A stretch of DNA of 42,513 bases from the NCBI GenBank assembly GCA_947623735.1, contig CANQHE010000007.1:1-42513 (forward strand), in the 5' to 3' direction. Positions 1 through 12,035 of this stretch are shown here, one piece after another (within the stretch, counting starts at the first letter, position 1; each line of letters begins with the position of its first letter). The position numbers were made by a program, and so were the translations under genes. The notes below the pieces were generated by a model. That model was not told the origin of the DNA and did no database searches. It saw nothing but the letters and a program-made list of their open reading frames with translations. The stretch is from an uncultured Bacilli bacterium. GTDB taxonomy: Bacteria > Bacillota_I > Bacilli_A > RF39 > UBA660.

Positions 1-23
1 GTATAATAAAAGGAGATAAACTA

Positions 24-263
24 ATGGAAGAAGTATATAAAGAAATGAATAACTTTACTGATGAATATTATTGGACCAAATACTTTACAAGAGAAAGAAT
101 GGAGAGAAGTCAAAGACATTATGCGAAAGAACAAGGTTTTAGAGAAAGCCAAATTGAAACGGTAAAAAATATGCTTAAAGATAACATTGCTATTGAAAAA
201 ATCCAAAAATATACTGAACTTAATATTGAAGAGATAAAGGAAATCAAAAAAGAAATGGGCTAA
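24..263 (+). CDS. C-terminal piece of an Rpn-family (PD-(D/E)XK nuclease/transposase-like) protein
   Basis: 79 residues, highly charged and helical. The tail, with a basic helix, an NMLKDN-type segment and an EEIKEIKKEM end, resembles the C-terminal region of Rpn recombination-promoting nuclease/transposase-family proteins. The nuclease domain (about 200 residues in full-length members) is absent. An AAGGAG-type RBS sits about 8 nt before the ATG and a TATAAT lies at 2-7, so it may be a small independent gene. Alternatively it is the remnant of a larger gene decayed upstream of the window edge. Family assignment rests on tail similarity only. Confidence 0.5.
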   Translation: MEEVYKEMNNFTDEYYWTKYFTRERMERSQRHYAKEQGFRESQIETVKNMLKDNIAIEKIQKYTELNIEEIKEIKKEMG

Positions 264-275
264 ACCCATTTTTTT
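253..275. terminator. Bidirectional terminator between the Rpn fragment and ligA
   Basis: AAATGGG and CCCATTT form a 7-bp stem with a 5-nt loop. A T run follows on the plus strand and an A run precedes it, so it can serve both convergent genes. Confidence 0.75.
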
Positions 276-286
276 AATCTCATAAT

Positions 287-2287
<2,001 letters not shown>

Positions 2288-3178
2288 TTACCAAAGTTTC
2301 TTTGGATACACCCCTTCCTCTATTAATTTATTAATATTTTCTTTTAATATATTCAAATCTTCTTTATAAGTTATCCCATACCATTTTGCATTAGTTGGTA
2401 TTACTTTAATATTAACTTCTTTTTCTTTCATCATTTTATCAAGCACCATTGGTAATAAAAATTCTTTTTTATCAATATCCTTATCACTATTAAAACATTT
2501 AACCATTTCTTTTTCTAATACTGGAAAAATATTTGGCCTTAAACCATACATGAGCATTGAAACAGGATGATTATTAGCCATTTTATATTTATCTCCTCCC
2601 ATTAAAGGAGTACCATAAATAGCATCTTTCTCTTGTTCTACTAAACTTTCAACAATATCCGTTAAATTACCATTTGAATCTGTAAAACAAACTCCTCTTT
2701 TAACTGCTCCGGCATTAGTTAGTGCATCTCCTATTTTATACCCAATAACAGCATATCCTTCTTCTTTTTCTAAAAACTCACTTAGCAAATAAAAAGGTTC
2801 TCTTCCGTAAAAATCATCCGCGGAAATTAAAGCAAAAGGTTCATTCACTAAATTCTTTGCTACATATAAAGCATGGCCTGTTCCTAAAGGCTTAACTCTA
2901 TCCCTAGGTATCGATACATCTAAAGGTACATCATCCATTTCTTGAAAAGCATAACAAACCTCAATATGATTCTCTAATCTTTTTCCAATCGTCTCTTTAA
3001 ATACTTCTTCTATTTCTTTTTTTATTACAAATACTATCTTTTGAAATCCGGCCATTTTAGCATCATATACCGAATAATCAATTATAAACTCACCATTTGG
3101 ACCTACAGCTTCAATTTGTTTAAAACCACCAAATCTACTTCCCATTCCCGCGGCAAGTACAACTAATGTCTTTTTCAT
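2288..3178 (-). CDS. Sugar-phosphate nucleotidyltransferase family protein
   Basis: 296 residues. The N-terminal nucleotide-binding signature LAAGMGSRFGG...K, followed by GPNGE, and the later SADDFYG (metal-binding Asp region) are typical of the GT-A fold nucleotidyltransferases that make UDP- or dTDP-sugars. The substrate cannot be named from sequence. The ATG is preceded by GGAGGG and, further up, TATAAT, so this is the first gene of a two-gene operon with ligA, an unusual pairing. It lacks the extra domains of GlmU. Confidence 0.85.
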   Translation of the reverse strand: MKKTLVVLAAGMGSRFGGFKQIEAVGPNGEFIIDYSVYDAKMAGFQKIVFVIKKEIEEVFKETIGKRLENHIEVCYAFQEMDDVPLDVSIPRDRVKPLGTGHALYVAKNLVNEPFALISADDFYGREPFYLLSEFLEKEEGYAVIGYKIGDALTNAGAVKRGVCFTDSNGNLTDIVESLVEQEKDAIYGTPLMGGDKYKMANNHPVSMLMYGLRPNIFPVLEKEMVKCFNSDKDIDKKEFLLPMVLDKMMKEKEVNIKVIPTNAKWYGITYKEDLNILKENINKLIEEGVYPKKLW

Positions 3179-3226
3179 AAGCCCTCCATTTTTCTAATTA
3201 TATCATGACTAAAATTTAATTAAAAT

Positions 3227-3264
3227 AGAAAAACATGAAACTTTACTAAAATTCATGTTTTTCT
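3227..3264 (-). terminator. Terminator of the pcrA/uvrD gene
   Basis: A perfect 13-bp inverted repeat (AGAAAAACATGAA and its complement) around a 12-nt loop, just past the helicase stop. It is A/T-ended on both sides, so it may also insulate the divergent promoter of the nucleotidyltransferase gene. Confidence 0.75.
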
Positions 3265-3270
3265 TAAAAA

Positions 3271-6200
3271 CTACATTTTCTTAAGACTTTTATGATTTTT
3301 CATTAATTTTCTAACTCCAAAATTTCTCGCAAAAGCAACACTAACATACTTTTCATCAGAATCTATTACAACACCTCTACCATATATCGTGTGCATAACA
3401 ATATCTCCTTTATTATAAGTTATATCTTGATCGGTATACATTTCGTTTTTATCTAAAACTTTTTCTTCTTTAATACTTAAATTACTCGTTTCTAAAACAT
3501 CATCTCTAATTTCATTAATAAATCTTGAAGGGGGATTAGCATTTGTTTTACCATAAAGCATTCTTTTTTTGGCATTTGTAAGATATAATCTTTCTTTAGC
3601 TCTTGTAAAACCTACATAACATAATCGTCTTTCTTCTTCGATACCTGACTCTCCCTCTAAAAAAGCATTAGAATGTGGAAATATCCCCTCTTCCATTCCA
3701 ATAATAAAGACTACGGGAAATTCCAGTCCTTTTGCGCTATGTAAAGTCATCAATGTTATTACTTCATCATTATCTTTATGTTCAGTTATATCGGCGATTA
3801 AACTTATTTCATCTAAGAAATCTCCCAAATTAACTGACCCTGTCCGAGCTTCAAAGGAAGCGGTAATACTCTTAAATTCTTCTAAGTTTTCTATTCTAAG
3901 TTCACTTTCAAGTGTTTTTTCAGCCTCTATCTCTCTTTTTAAACCACTTTTATCTAATACATCATCAATCAATTCCGTTAAAGACATATTTAGGGCATCA
4001 TTTTGTAAAGTCTTAATTAATTCTTTAAATTCTAATTCTTTTCCACTTTCTATAGCATCAAACATACTAATACCCTTCATACGTGCTGTATCCTCAAGTG
4101 CTTCTATCGTTTTAGAACCAATCTTTCTTTTTGGGGTATTAATAACTCTTCTTAAACTAATATCATCTGCTGTATTGTTAATAAGTCTTAAATAACATAG
4201 TAAATCTTTAATTTCTTTACGATTATAGAAGTAATAACTACCAACTACTTTATAAGGAAAATTATTTTTAAGTAATACTTCTTCTACTATTCGCGACTGA
4301 GCATTAGTTCTATAAAATATTGCGATATCTTTATAATTATAACCATCATTAAGTAATTTTTTTATTTCATCAACTATTAAAGTTATCTCATGCTTTTCAT
4401 CATAACTTCGCATATATTTTACTTTAACGCCATCACCAAGTTCACTAAAAAGCTCCATATCTTTTCTTTCTTTATTATTCTTAATCACTGAGTTCGCAGC
4501 ATTTAATATATTTTTAGTACTTCGATAATTTTGCTCTAAAGCAATAACTCTGGCATCAGTATAATCTTTTTCAAAATTAAGAATATTCCTAAAATTAGCC
4601 CCTCTAAAAGCATAAATACAATTATGAACACATATCCCATTTGCAATATAATTTCTTGTCGCCGGAATAGATAAATCATATACTACACCCTCATAATTAT
4701 AACTATCAATTTTTTTTATTTCCTCTTCTATTAAAGTATCTCCCTTATAAGTTGCCACTACCATTCCTTCTCTTAAAGAACCTGCGGGAATAAATTTAAA
4801 AGCCTCACTTTCTGTCAGTTTTATTTTTTCTACTATATTAACATCAGGAATAAATTGGGCAATTTTATTAGCAAATAAGAAAGCTTCATCCATCGTTATT
4901 CTCTCTGTTTCAATTCTAAAATCATTATTTTTTCCATTTCTAACATTAAATCCGGAATTTTCTAATAAAGTCCTATAATCTTCATTTGTTGTATTAAAAG
5001 AAATCCTTTGGGCATGATATTCCCTTTTACTTGCTTTCTCACAACTTAAATAATTTATATTTATAATTCTATTACTAACTGTTTTACGAGTAAATCCACT
5101 TTTAGAATAATGAGGGTAATTCATATCTAAAAATTCATTATTCATTAGCATAGCCGCTCTAAGTTCTGTAGGTATAGAATTATAAAATCTTTCAATATCA
5201 TCATTAGAAAACAAAAGTTTACGCCCTTCCGTATAAAAAACCATTTGAGGAATACCATAAGTTGCCGCATAGTATTGTTCATAATAACTAGCTTCAACTT
5301 GACTATCACATCTTTTTAAAAGCCAAATCTTATCAGCATGTTCTTGATTCAATCTCTGTTTCAATCCATTTACTAATATAGATGTTTTAGCTCTTCTATA
5401 AGAACGAGTTTGTCCTATTCTAAAACCTAAACCCTTTTTATACATTAAATAAACATAAAACTTATCCATTTCCATTGGTAACTTATAAAAAACTATATGT
5501 TCTGGTGTACATTCTATTACCTTTCCAGAATTTGTTGTTATTTTAATAATTTTCCCTTTATAATTAGTTGGTATTAACTTTTCTACTTCTAAAAAACTAG
5601 TTTTTCCAAATCCTACACCACTTAAAACCAAATCTCCATCTTTTATATCTTCAATATTTTTTTCGCCATCTTTAGTTATTACTTTACTCCCAGGTATTAA
5701 ACATTGATTTACATCCCCCACCACAAATATATTTTTATATTTTAAAGCAAGTAACTTACTCATCTTATATTGGACTTCATTAGTATCTTGATACTCATCA
5801 ATAAGGATATATTTAAAATGTTCTTGATATCTATCTAATACCTCTTTATTAGTTCTAAAAAGTTTAACTGGTAAAACGAGTAAATCATCAAAATCAACAC
5901 TATTATTTCTTTTTAAAACTTGATTATATTCCAAATATACTTCGACAGCTTTTTTTTCTACTGGAGTATTAAAAAATTTATCTAACTCTCCTTCAGTTAA
6001 TAATTCATTTTTAATAAAACTAATTTTACTTCTAACAAAATAAGGACTTACTTCTTTAACGTCAATGTTTTTTTCTTTCATTATTTTTTTAATTAAACTT
6101 AACGCATCATCACTATCAATAATTGTAAAATTTTTATTCATGCCTAAATTTTCTAAATTTTCTCTAATAATTTTAAGTCCAAAAGAATGGAAAGTCCCCA

Positions 6201-6435
6201 CGAATACCCGATTATCCGGCACTAAAACATTTAATCTTTCTCGCATTTCCTTCGCGGCTTTATTCGTAAAGGTAATTGCAAGTATCTCTGTATCTCTTAC
6301 TCCTTTATCTATTAAATAAGCGATTCTCGTTGTAAGTACTTTTGTCTTTCCTGAACCTGCTCCGGCAATAACTAAACAGGGTCCATCTATATGTTCTACT
6401 GCTTCTTTCTGTTCTTTATTTAAACTACTTAACAT
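3271..6435 (-). CDS. pcrA: ATP-dependent DNA helicase PcrA/UvrD, interrupted by an intein
   Basis: 1054 residues as translated. Removing the intein (residues 245-605) leaves 693, near normal for PcrA/UvrD. The SF1 motifs are in order: Walker A AGAGSGKT (24-31), motif Ia region AITFTNKAA, DEYQD motif II (about 213-217), then VVGDVNQ at 238-244, where the intein sits. After the intein come CIYAFRGA, LEQNYRST, TLHSAKGLEF and the VGFTRAKERL motif VI. The host residue after the insertion is Cys606, where uninterrupted homologues have Ser in DQSIYAFRGA. PcrA unwinds DNA in repair and rolling-circle replication. TATAAT and a GGTGG RBS lie upstream of the ATG. Confidence 0.97.
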   Translation of the reverse strand: MLSSLNKEQKEAVEHIDGPCLVIAGAGSGKTKVLTTRIAYLIDKGVRDTEILAITFTNKAAKEMRERLNVLVPDNRVFVGTFHSFGLKIIRENLENLGMNKNFTIIDSDDALSLIKKIMKEKNIDVKEVSPYFVRSKISFIKNELLTEGELDKFFNTPVEKKAVEVYLEYNQVLKRNNSVDFDDLLVLPVKLFRTNKEVLDRYQEHFKYILIDEYQDTNEVQYKMSKLLALKYKNIFVVGDVNQCLIPGSKVITKDGEKNIEDIKDGDLVLSGVGFGKTSFLEVEKLIPTNYKGKIIKITTNSGKVIECTPEHIVFYKLPMEMDKFYVYLMYKKGLGFRIGQTRSYRRAKTSILVNGLKQRLNQEHADKIWLLKRCDSQVEASYYEQYYAATYGIPQMVFYTEGRKLLFSNDDIERFYNSIPTELRAAMLMNNEFLDMNYPHYSKSGFTRKTVSNRIININYLSCEKASKREYHAQRISFNTTNEDYRTLLENSGFNVRNGKNNDFRIETERITMDEAFLFANKIAQFIPDVNIVEKIKLTESEAFKFIPAGSLREGMVVATYKGDTLIEEEIKKIDSYNYEGVVYDLSIPATRNYIANGICVHNCIYAFRGANFRNILNFEKDYTDARVIALEQNYRSTKNILNAANSVIKNNKERKDMELFSELGDGVKVKYMRSYDEKHEITLIVDEIKKLLNDGYNYKDIAIFYRTNAQSRIVEEVLLKNNFPYKVVGSYYFYNRKEIKDLLCYLRLINNTADDISLRRVINTPKRKIGSKTIEALEDTARMKGISMFDAIESGKELEFKELIKTLQNDALNMSLTELIDDVLDKSGLKREIEAEKTLESELRIENLEEFKSITASFEARTGSVNLGDFLDEISLIADITEHKDNDEVITLMTLHSAKGLEFPVVFIIGMEEGIFPHSNAFLEGESGIEEERRLCYVGFTRAKERLYLTNAKKRMLYGKTNANPPSRFINEIRDDVLETSNLSIKEEKVLDKNEMYTDQDITYNKGDIVMHTIYGRGVVIDSDEKYVSVAFARNFGVRKLMKNHKSLKKM
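4621..5703 (-). other. Intein in PcrA/UvrD with a GIY-YIG-like endonuclease insert
   Basis: 361 residues (245-605 of the precursor). The splicing N-terminus begins C245-LIPGSKVIT, with block B TPEHIVF at about 310-316. The C-terminus has the block F/G pattern YDLSIP...NYIANGICVHN followed by Cys606, giving the penultimate His-Asn and a +1 Cys nucleophile. Between them, residues about 326-400 read YVYLM...GFRIGQT, basic residues, then EASYYEQYY. This matches GIY-YIG nuclease layout (two-strand Y-x-Y and x-I-G, downstream Arg, catalytic Glu near 386). No LAGLIDADG motif is seen. The insertion point is the conserved GDxxQ/S junction between helicase motifs II and III. Confidence 0.93.
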
Positions 6436-6738
6436 TTTTTACCACCCATTGTCTATTATATCAAAAAAGTCTTTTATACAAAAGAAAAACCATCTCTTTT
6501 TCCTTAAAAATTTTTAAGCCATTTAAAAACAAACCTCTAAAAGATTTGCTTTTATATTTCTAAGTCTAACTTAGAAAACTCATCGAGTATTAAGTAACCT
6601 AAAACTATTTTTTTAATTAACTTTTTAATAAAGAAATTCCATGATAAAGCTCCTTATACTCTTGTATAATAGAAAATATCATATATTTTTCTACTATATA
6701 TTAACTATACAATATTATTTTTATAATTTCAAGTATTT
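6436..6738. other. Intergenic region upstream of pcrA
   Basis: 303 bp without a convincing gene. On the minus strand it holds a TATAAT near 6452 for pcrA, a 9-bp hairpin (TTTCTAAGT/ACTTAGAAA, 6557-6577) without an adjacent T run, and at 6642-6625 an AAGGAG-preceded five-codon ORF (Met-Glu-Phe-Leu-Tyr-stop). The tiny ORF plus hairpin could be a leader arrangement, but nothing proves it. Confidence 0.4.
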
Positions 6739-7470
6739 TTAAGTTTTATTATTTCCTAAAATTTGGTAAAATCTTTCTTTTTTAAATTCATTATTACTAC
6801 TATCAATAAATTCTATTTCTCCATTACTTTCCTCAATATTAAGGCTCTCTAAAACTTCTTTAAGTCTTTTAGCAACTCCTCTACTCCCATCATAAAACTT
6901 AACATTTCCCAGCACTTCTTTTATTTCTTCTTTTATTAAAGGATAATGAGTACACCCTAAAACCACATTTTTAACTCCTCTATATTTTTTTAAATTATTC
7001 TCTAAATATTCATTTATTTTAGAACTATTTCTCTCAATTAAATCAGCAAGCCCTACACAATCACAAATTTGCATTTTATGATTATCAAACTTTTGATAAA
7101 GTTCTTTAAATCTATCCGCATGAGTTGTACCATATGTTGCCATGATTAAAGTACTTTCCTGATAATCATTATCGTAAACCATTTTTAATGCTGGTTCTAC
7201 AGCAATTATCGGAATATCAAACTCCTCTCTTAAAGCATCTTTACATATTGCACTCGCCGTATTACACGCAATTACAATTACTTTACAGCCCTTATTTACT
7301 AAATATTTACATATATTCTTAACTATTTCTATAAGCTCCTCTTTACTTTTATCTCCATAAGGGTTATTTAAAGAATCGCTATAATAAATATATTTATAAT
7401 TTGGAGTCAGTTTTAATATTTCTTTAAAAACTGTTACTCCTCCAATTCCGGAATCAAATATCCCAATCAT
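6739..7470 (-). CDS. murI: Glutamate racemase MurI
   Basis: Converts L- to D-glutamate for peptidoglycan. 243 residues from the ATG at 7470, preferred over the in-frame GTG at 7479 because GTAGGTG lies 6-7 nt before the ATG. The N-terminal IGIFDSGIGG carries the catalytic Asp. The two catalytic cysteines are in IACNTASA (Cys69) and LGCTHYPL (Cys173). Length is slightly below the usual 260-270 but all motifs are present. Confidence 0.96.
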   Translation of the reverse strand: MIGIFDSGIGGVTVFKEILKLTPNYKYIYYSDSLNNPYGDKSKEELIEIVKNICKYLVNKGCKVIVIACNTASAICKDALREEFDIPIIAVEPALKMVYDNDYQESTLIMATYGTTHADRFKELYQKFDNHKMQICDCVGLADLIERNSSKINEYLENNLKKYRGVKNVVLGCTHYPLIKEEIKEVLGNVKFYDGSRGVAKRLKEVLESLNIEESNGEIEFIDSSNNEFKKERFYQILGNNKT

Positions 7471-7504
7471 TTTTATCACCTACTAAAATATATTATTAAT
7501 TAAC

Positions 7505-7531
7505 TAAAAAAGATTCCCGAAAAGAAATCTT
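7505..7531 (-). terminator. Terminator downstream of pnp
   Basis: An 8-bp stem (AAGATTTC with GGGAATCTT, one G-U pair) followed by a T run on the minus strand, 12 nt after the pnp stop codon. Confidence 0.65.
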
Positions 7532-7543
7532 TAATAAAACTAG

Positions 7544-9703
7544 CTATTTTCTTTTTTTACTATCTTTAGGATCTTTTTTTGCTATCGCTTGTTTTCGAGA
7601 TAAATTAAGTCGTCCCCTATTATCATAGCCTAAAGCTTTAACTAAAATCTTATCGCCAACACTTACGATATCTTTTGGTTTATCTACTCTTTTTTGATCT
7701 AACTCTGATACATGAACTAAACCTTCACAACCTGGCCATAATTCTACAAAACAACCAAAGTCTTCTACTTTTACTACTTTTCCAGTATAAATAGCATTAA
7801 CTTCTACTTCTCTTACAACTTCTTCAATCATCTTGCGGGTTTTCGCGATAATCTCGGCATCTTGGTGATAAATAATTACGCGACCATCATCTTCCAAATC
7901 AACTTTAACGGCATCCTTATCATTAACGGATTTTACATTACTTGCTTCTAAAATAATTTTGGTAATCATATCACCACCCCGGCCAATAACATCTTTAATC
8001 TTATCGGGATTAATCATAAATGTATCAATCTTTGGCGCATATTTACTTAAACTCTTGCGTGGTTCAGGAATACATTTTGTCATTACATCAAGTATTTGCA
8101 TTCTTGCTTTCTTAGCTTGCGCTAGAGCTTCTTTAAGTATCTTTTCGGTAACACCTTTAATCTTTATATCCATTTGTAGAGCACAAATACCTTTTTTAGT
8201 TCCTGCTACTTTAAAATCCATGTCTCCCATATGATCTTCTAATCCTTGAATATCAGTAAGAATGGTATATTTTTTCTTATCTTCACTCTCTATTAGACCC
8301 ATCGCAATACCCGCAACAGGAGCTTTAATTGGAACACCCGCCGCCATTAAAGATAGACAACCCGCACAAATAGTTGCTTGACTACTTGAACCATTTGATT
8401 CTAATATTTCACTTACAACTCTAATTGTATAAGGAAATTCTTCTTCACTAGGAATAACTTGAAGTAAAGCTCTTTCACCTAGTGCTCCATGCCCAATTTC
8501 TCTTCTTCCTGGGGCGCCATATCTTCCCGTCTCTCCTACTGAGAAAGCTGGAAAATTATAGTGTAACATAAATCTCTTAGTATCTTCAAGTCCTAATCCA
8601 TCAAGTATTTGATGTTCCCCAATCGCACCTAAAGTAGTTGTCGCAAGACTCTGAGTTTCACCTCTTGTAAATACTGCTGAACCATGCGTTCTCGGTAGTA
8701 GATCAATCTCACAAGAAAGTGGTCTAATTTCATCCATTGCCCGACCATCTGGTCTAATCTTTTTATCAGTAATTAATCTTCGAACTTCCTGAGCTTCAAT
8801 TAAATTAACAATCTTTTCTACTTGTTTAAGTTTTTCTTCGACGTTTTCATCTTCGGCATATATTTCGGTAAAATTCTCAATTGTTCTTGTCTTTACTTCA
8901 TCTATTTTTGCATATTTTTCTAACTTATCTTTAATTTGAATTGCCTCTAACATATCTTTAGTGGCATATTCTTCGACAGCTTTTTTAATTTCCGGATCTA
9001 TTTCGGCTTTAGCCAGTTCTATTTTTGGAACTCCGATTTCATCAATTATTTCTTGTTCAAACTTACATAACTTTTTAACTTGTTCTTCCCCAAACATTAA
9101 AGCTTCTAACATTTCTTTTTCGGATAATTCACTAGCTCCGGCCTCAACCATACATATCGCATCTTTAGTACCCGCAACTGTAAGTGATAGATCACTTTCT
9201 TCTACTTCATCTGCTGTTGGATTAATTACGAGCTTTTTACCAACTCTTCCTACTACTACCCCGGCAACCGGACCATCAAAAGGAATTTTAGATATTCCTA
9301 AACATAAACTAGTTCCAAATAAAGCTGCCATTTCGGGACTATTATCAGGATCAACTGATAATACGGTATTAACAACTTGTATTTCTTGTCTTAAGTTTTC
9401 ATCAAACATCGGTCTAATTGGTCGATCAATAAGTCTAGCTGCTAAAGTTGCCGCATCACTAGGTCTTCCTTCTCTTTTAATAAATCCTCCTGGTATTTTC
9501 CCTACTGAATATAATTTTTCTTGATATAACACTTGTAGAGGAAAGAAATCTTGTCCCATTACTTCTTTTCCCATCACACAAACTGATAATACTACTGTAT
9601 CCCCATATCTAACTAATACTGCTCCATCAGTCTGTTTGGCAAGTTCTCCAGTTTCAACTATTAAATCTCTTCCTAAGAAATCCATTTTAAATACTTTTTT
9701 CAT
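7544..9703 (-). CDS. pnp: Polyribonucleotide nucleotidyltransferase (PNPase)
   Basis: 719 residues, standard length. It is a phosphorolytic 3'-to-5' exoribonuclease. Two RNase PH domains flank an all-helical linker. The second PH core holds [15 protein letters not shown] and [13 protein letters not shown] domain with [11 protein letters not shown] (about 560-620) and a C-terminal S1 domain (about 630-700, GFCxV-like [19 protein letters not shown]) follow. It lies directly downstream of rpsO, the conserved bacterial order, with an rpsO terminator between them, so read-through or processing probably sets pnp levels. Confidence 0.98.
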   Translation of the reverse strand: MKKVFKMDFLGRDLIVETGELAKQTDGAVLVRYGDTVVLSVCVMGKEVMGQDFFPLQVLYQEKLYSVGKIPGGFIKREGRPSDAATLAARLIDRPIRPMFDENLRQEIQVVNTVLSVDPDNSPEMAALFGTSLCLGISKIPFDGPVAGVVVGRVGKKLVINPTADEVEESDLSLTVAGTKDAICMVEAGASELSEKEMLEALMFGEEQVKKLCKFEQEIIDEIGVPKIELAKAEIDPEIKKAVEEYATKDMLEAIQIKDKLEKYAKIDEVKTRTIENFTEIYAEDENVEEKLKQVEKIVNLIEAQEVRRLITDKKIRPDGRAMDEIRPLSCEIDLLPRTHGSAVFTRGETQSLATTTLGAIGEHQILDGLGLEDTKRFMLHYNFPAFSVGETGRYGAPGRREIGHGALGERALLQVIPSEEEFPYTIRVVSEILESNGSSSQATICAGCLSLMAAGVPIKAPVAGIAMGLIESEDKKKYTILTDIQGLEDHMGDMDFKVAGTKKGICALQMDIKIKGVTEKILKEALAQAKKARMQILDVMTKCIPEPRKSLSKYAPKIDTFMINPDKIKDVIGRGGDMITKIILEASNVKSVNDKDAVKVDLEDDGRVIIYHQDAEIIAKTRKMIEEVVREVEVNAIYTGKVVKVEDFGCFVELWPGCEGLVHVSELDQKRVDKPKDIVSVGDKILVKALGYDNRGRLNLSRKQAIAKKDPKDSKKRK

Positions 9704-9737
9704 ATTTCACCATATAACTTTCTAATAATATTTATTA

Positions 9738-9764
9738 CAAAAAAAGACACTAAAAATTTTAGTG
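9738..9764 (-). terminator. rpsO-pnp intercistronic terminator
   Basis: CACTAAAA/TTTTAGTG stem followed on the minus strand by TCTTTTTTT. It lies 3 nt beyond the rpsO stop and before pnp, as at many rpsO-pnp loci. Confidence 0.8.
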
Positions 9765-9766
9765 CC

Positions 9767-10036
9767 CTATTTTCTTAAACCTAATTTACTAATTACATTT
9801 CTGTAACTAACAACATCATTATCTTTCAAGTAAGCAAGTAATTTTCTTCTCTTACCAACTTTCATTAAAAGTCCTCTGTTAGAATGATAATCATGTTTAT
9901 GAACTTTTAAATGTTCTGTTAAATCATTGATTTCATGAGTTAAAATTGCAATTTGTACTTCTGTTGAACCACAATCTTTCTCATTCTTACCAAATTCTTT
10001 AATTAGTTGTGCTTTTGTTTCCTTAGAAACTGCCAT
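9767..10036 (-). CDS. rpsO: 30S ribosomal protein S15
   Basis: 89 residues, exact family length. The sequence carries the S15 signature ([22 protein letters not shown], then [23 protein letters not shown]). It binds 16S rRNA and the S6/S18 platform. A strong GAAGGAGG RBS sits 7-8 nt before the ATG. The AT-rich upstream region contains overlapping TATAAT motifs. Confidence 0.99.
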   Translation of the reverse strand: MAVSKETKAQLIKEFGKNEKDCGSTEVQIAILTHEINDLTEHLKVHKHDYHSNRGLLMKVGKRRKLLAYLKDNDVVSYRNVISKLGLRK

Positions 10037-10158
10037 TTTTTATTCCTCCTTCTTTTATAATCGGTTTAAACTAAGTAATAATTTAAGGAGTAAATTAAAA
10101 CTTGGAATAAACTTCATATACATTATATTATATAATAATCTAAAAATCAACCAAAAAT

Positions 10159-10407
10159 TTACGAGTTATTCCTTACACTTTCAATATTTTGAAATTCAAA
10201 TTTATATTCTTGATCTACATTTGGATACTTTACTTTATCTACTTTTTCCAAAAAATCACTTTTTTCTCTAACCCATAATGGATATTCGCCATATAATCCT
10301 CGATATACAACCATATCTTTTAATGTTTCACTATCCTTAGCAATTAAAACTACAGTATAATAATCCCCCTTAAAATGCTTATAAATACCATTTACTTTAA
10401 CTTCCAT
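10159..10407 (-). CDS. DUF1653 domain protein
   Basis: 82 residues. The sequence matches the small DUF1653 family: Y-x-H-F-K-G-x-Y-Y near the start, an AKDSET segment, VVYRGLYGEYPLWVR and FLEKV. The family fold is a compact beta protein of unknown biochemical function. It stands alone between rpsO and a larger unknown gene on the same strand. Confidence 0.85.
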   Translation of the reverse strand: MEVKVNGIYKHFKGDYYTVVLIAKDSETLKDMVVYRGLYGEYPLWVREKSDFLEKVDKVKYPNVDQEYKFEFQNIESVRNNS

Positions 10408-10451
10408 AATATCAACTCCTAACTAATTATATCAAATATTTTCTAAAAAAT

Positions 10452-11984
10452 CTATTTTATTTTTCTTTTACTATTTAAAAGCAACTCTTTAATACTATCA
10501 GTAATATTAGTACTATCTCTTCTTATCTTTTTCATCTGTTCTTCCCTAACTAATTTAAGATATAATTTAAAATCGTTAGTATCGACAATTTTTTTAACCT
10601 CTAAAAAGACATCCGGAATATTACCTCCAGTAATAATTATTTTAGCATCCCCCATAAGCATATAAAATATCCCAAAATTCTTTCCTTTATACATAACTCT
10701 TATATCATTTAAACCAAGTACCAACCTATCTTTACCCAAATTACCTTTTATTATTTTATCTAAATCATTATTAATTTGTTTTCTAAAACTCTTTTCACTT
10801 GCTAGTATTCCATTTATTAAATAATTTCCCTCCTGATAATAATAAATATTATCTTCTTTTTGTTTTTCTTCTACCCTCATTACTCTTTTAAGAAGATCTA
10901 CATATTGATGTAATTCTTCATTTAAATCTTCATTATTTAAATCATCTTCTCCTAGTAAATCAACCAATGCATATATATCCTTTACAATCATTGATGCTTC
11001 TATATTTCCCATCTTCATAGCTTTTTTAATTAATTCTTGTTCCTCAGTTGTTAACAAAGAATCCATTATATTTTGTCTTTTATTCTCCAAAGACTTTCTT
11101 TTTTCATTTAAAAGCAAATTATCTAATTGTCTTAAATACTCCTCTTGTAAATCTTTACTAAAACCATCTTTCTCCATCGCCATTGTTAATTCGGATACAC
11201 TACATATTCCTTTTAATTTTCCCTGTTCAATAAATCTAGCTGTCTCTAAAGGTTTACTTTCTATTTTTTCTAGTCCAACAGATGTTTCTATCTTATCATT
11301 CATTTTCCCATAATAAATATAAATCATCATATTTTTAATATGTCTTTTGATTATTTCTTCATCTAGCTGATTAATTGGAACTTGAAGAGTAACACTTCGA
11401 TTTTGAACCCCAACCATCGTATTTAATTTATACTTTCTATAAATAAAACACTTTTCTTTATAATAATTCATATAATTAAAAAATAAATTTATAAACTTTT
11501 CTAAATTATCTTTTGCAATAATATAATCATCACTAATTAAACTTGCCATATCTTTTTCATATTTATGAATTATTTTATCATTTATATTTCTATATTTTTT
11601 CTTAGCTTCTCCATTAAGTTTTATTCCCATTAATACGAGTTCATAAAAATTATAATCACTTGCTTGCACTAAAAACAATAATCTTGGTAAATTATAAGTA
11701 ACTTTATTTATCCCCTCTTTATTAATTACCTCGCCTACTTCATATATACTATCATAATCTTCTTTTAATATATCTATAAGTTGTTGGGCTTTTTTTAATA
11801 ATTCCCTATAAGATAACTTATCACTATCGCCAAATACTGCTATTAATTCTCTCAATAATTTATCATGAGCCGAATCACTATTATAGAAAACAATTTCTAT
11901 ATCTTCAATAACTCGTTTAATATTTTTTCCTTCGGCTCTAACACTACCGCGAATAAAATTACGTAATGATTTTGATAATTCCAT
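10452..11984 (-). CDS. Uncharacterised protein, mainly helical
   Basis: 510 residues from the ATG at 11984, which follows GGGGGT by about 7 nt. An in-frame TTG 21 nt upstream would overlap that RBS, so I rejected it. TATAAT lies about 30 nt before the start. The protein is rich in Lys, Glu, Leu and Ile with long predicted helices, no signal peptide, no membrane segment and no motif I recognise. A region near residues 285-330 looks like coiled coil. Function unknown. Confidence 0.85.
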   Translation of the reverse strand: MELSKSLRNFIRGSVRAEGKNIKRVIEDIEIVFYNSDSAHDKLLRELIAVFGDSDKLSYRELLKKAQQLIDILKEDYDSIYEVGEVINKEGINKVTYNLPRLLFLVQASDYNFYELVLMGIKLNGEAKKKYRNINDKIIHKYEKDMASLISDDYIIAKDNLEKFINLFFNYMNYYKEKCFIYRKYKLNTMVGVQNRSVTLQVPINQLDEEIIKRHIKNMMIYIYYGKMNDKIETSVGLEKIESKPLETARFIEQGKLKGICSVSELTMAMEKDGFSKDLQEEYLRQLDNLLLNEKRKSLENKRQNIMDSLLTTEEQELIKKAMKMGNIEASMIVKDIYALVDLLGEDDLNNEDLNEELHQYVDLLKRVMRVEEKQKEDNIYYYQEGNYLINGILASEKSFRKQINNDLDKIIKGNLGKDRLVLGLNDIRVMYKGKNFGIFYMLMGDAKIIITGGNIPDVFLEVKKIVDTNDFKLYLKLVREEQMKKIRRDSTNITDSIKELLLNSKRKIK

Positions 11985-12035
11985 AAATATTACCCCCAAA
12001 AACAAAATACTTGACTATTATAACATGTAAAATTT

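Noticed and set aside
2291-2306. CAAAG-TTT-CTTTG resembling the operator of RhuM-Fic/dinD
   Set aside because: It is the coding end (Pro-Lys-Lys-Leu-Trp) of the nucleotidyltransferase gene with a shorter spacer; no promoter follows.
8961-9524. 187-codon plus-strand ORF inside pnp
   Set aside because: Shadow of pnp: Ser/Thr/Ile-rich, no RBS, and the minus frame is a perfect PNPase.
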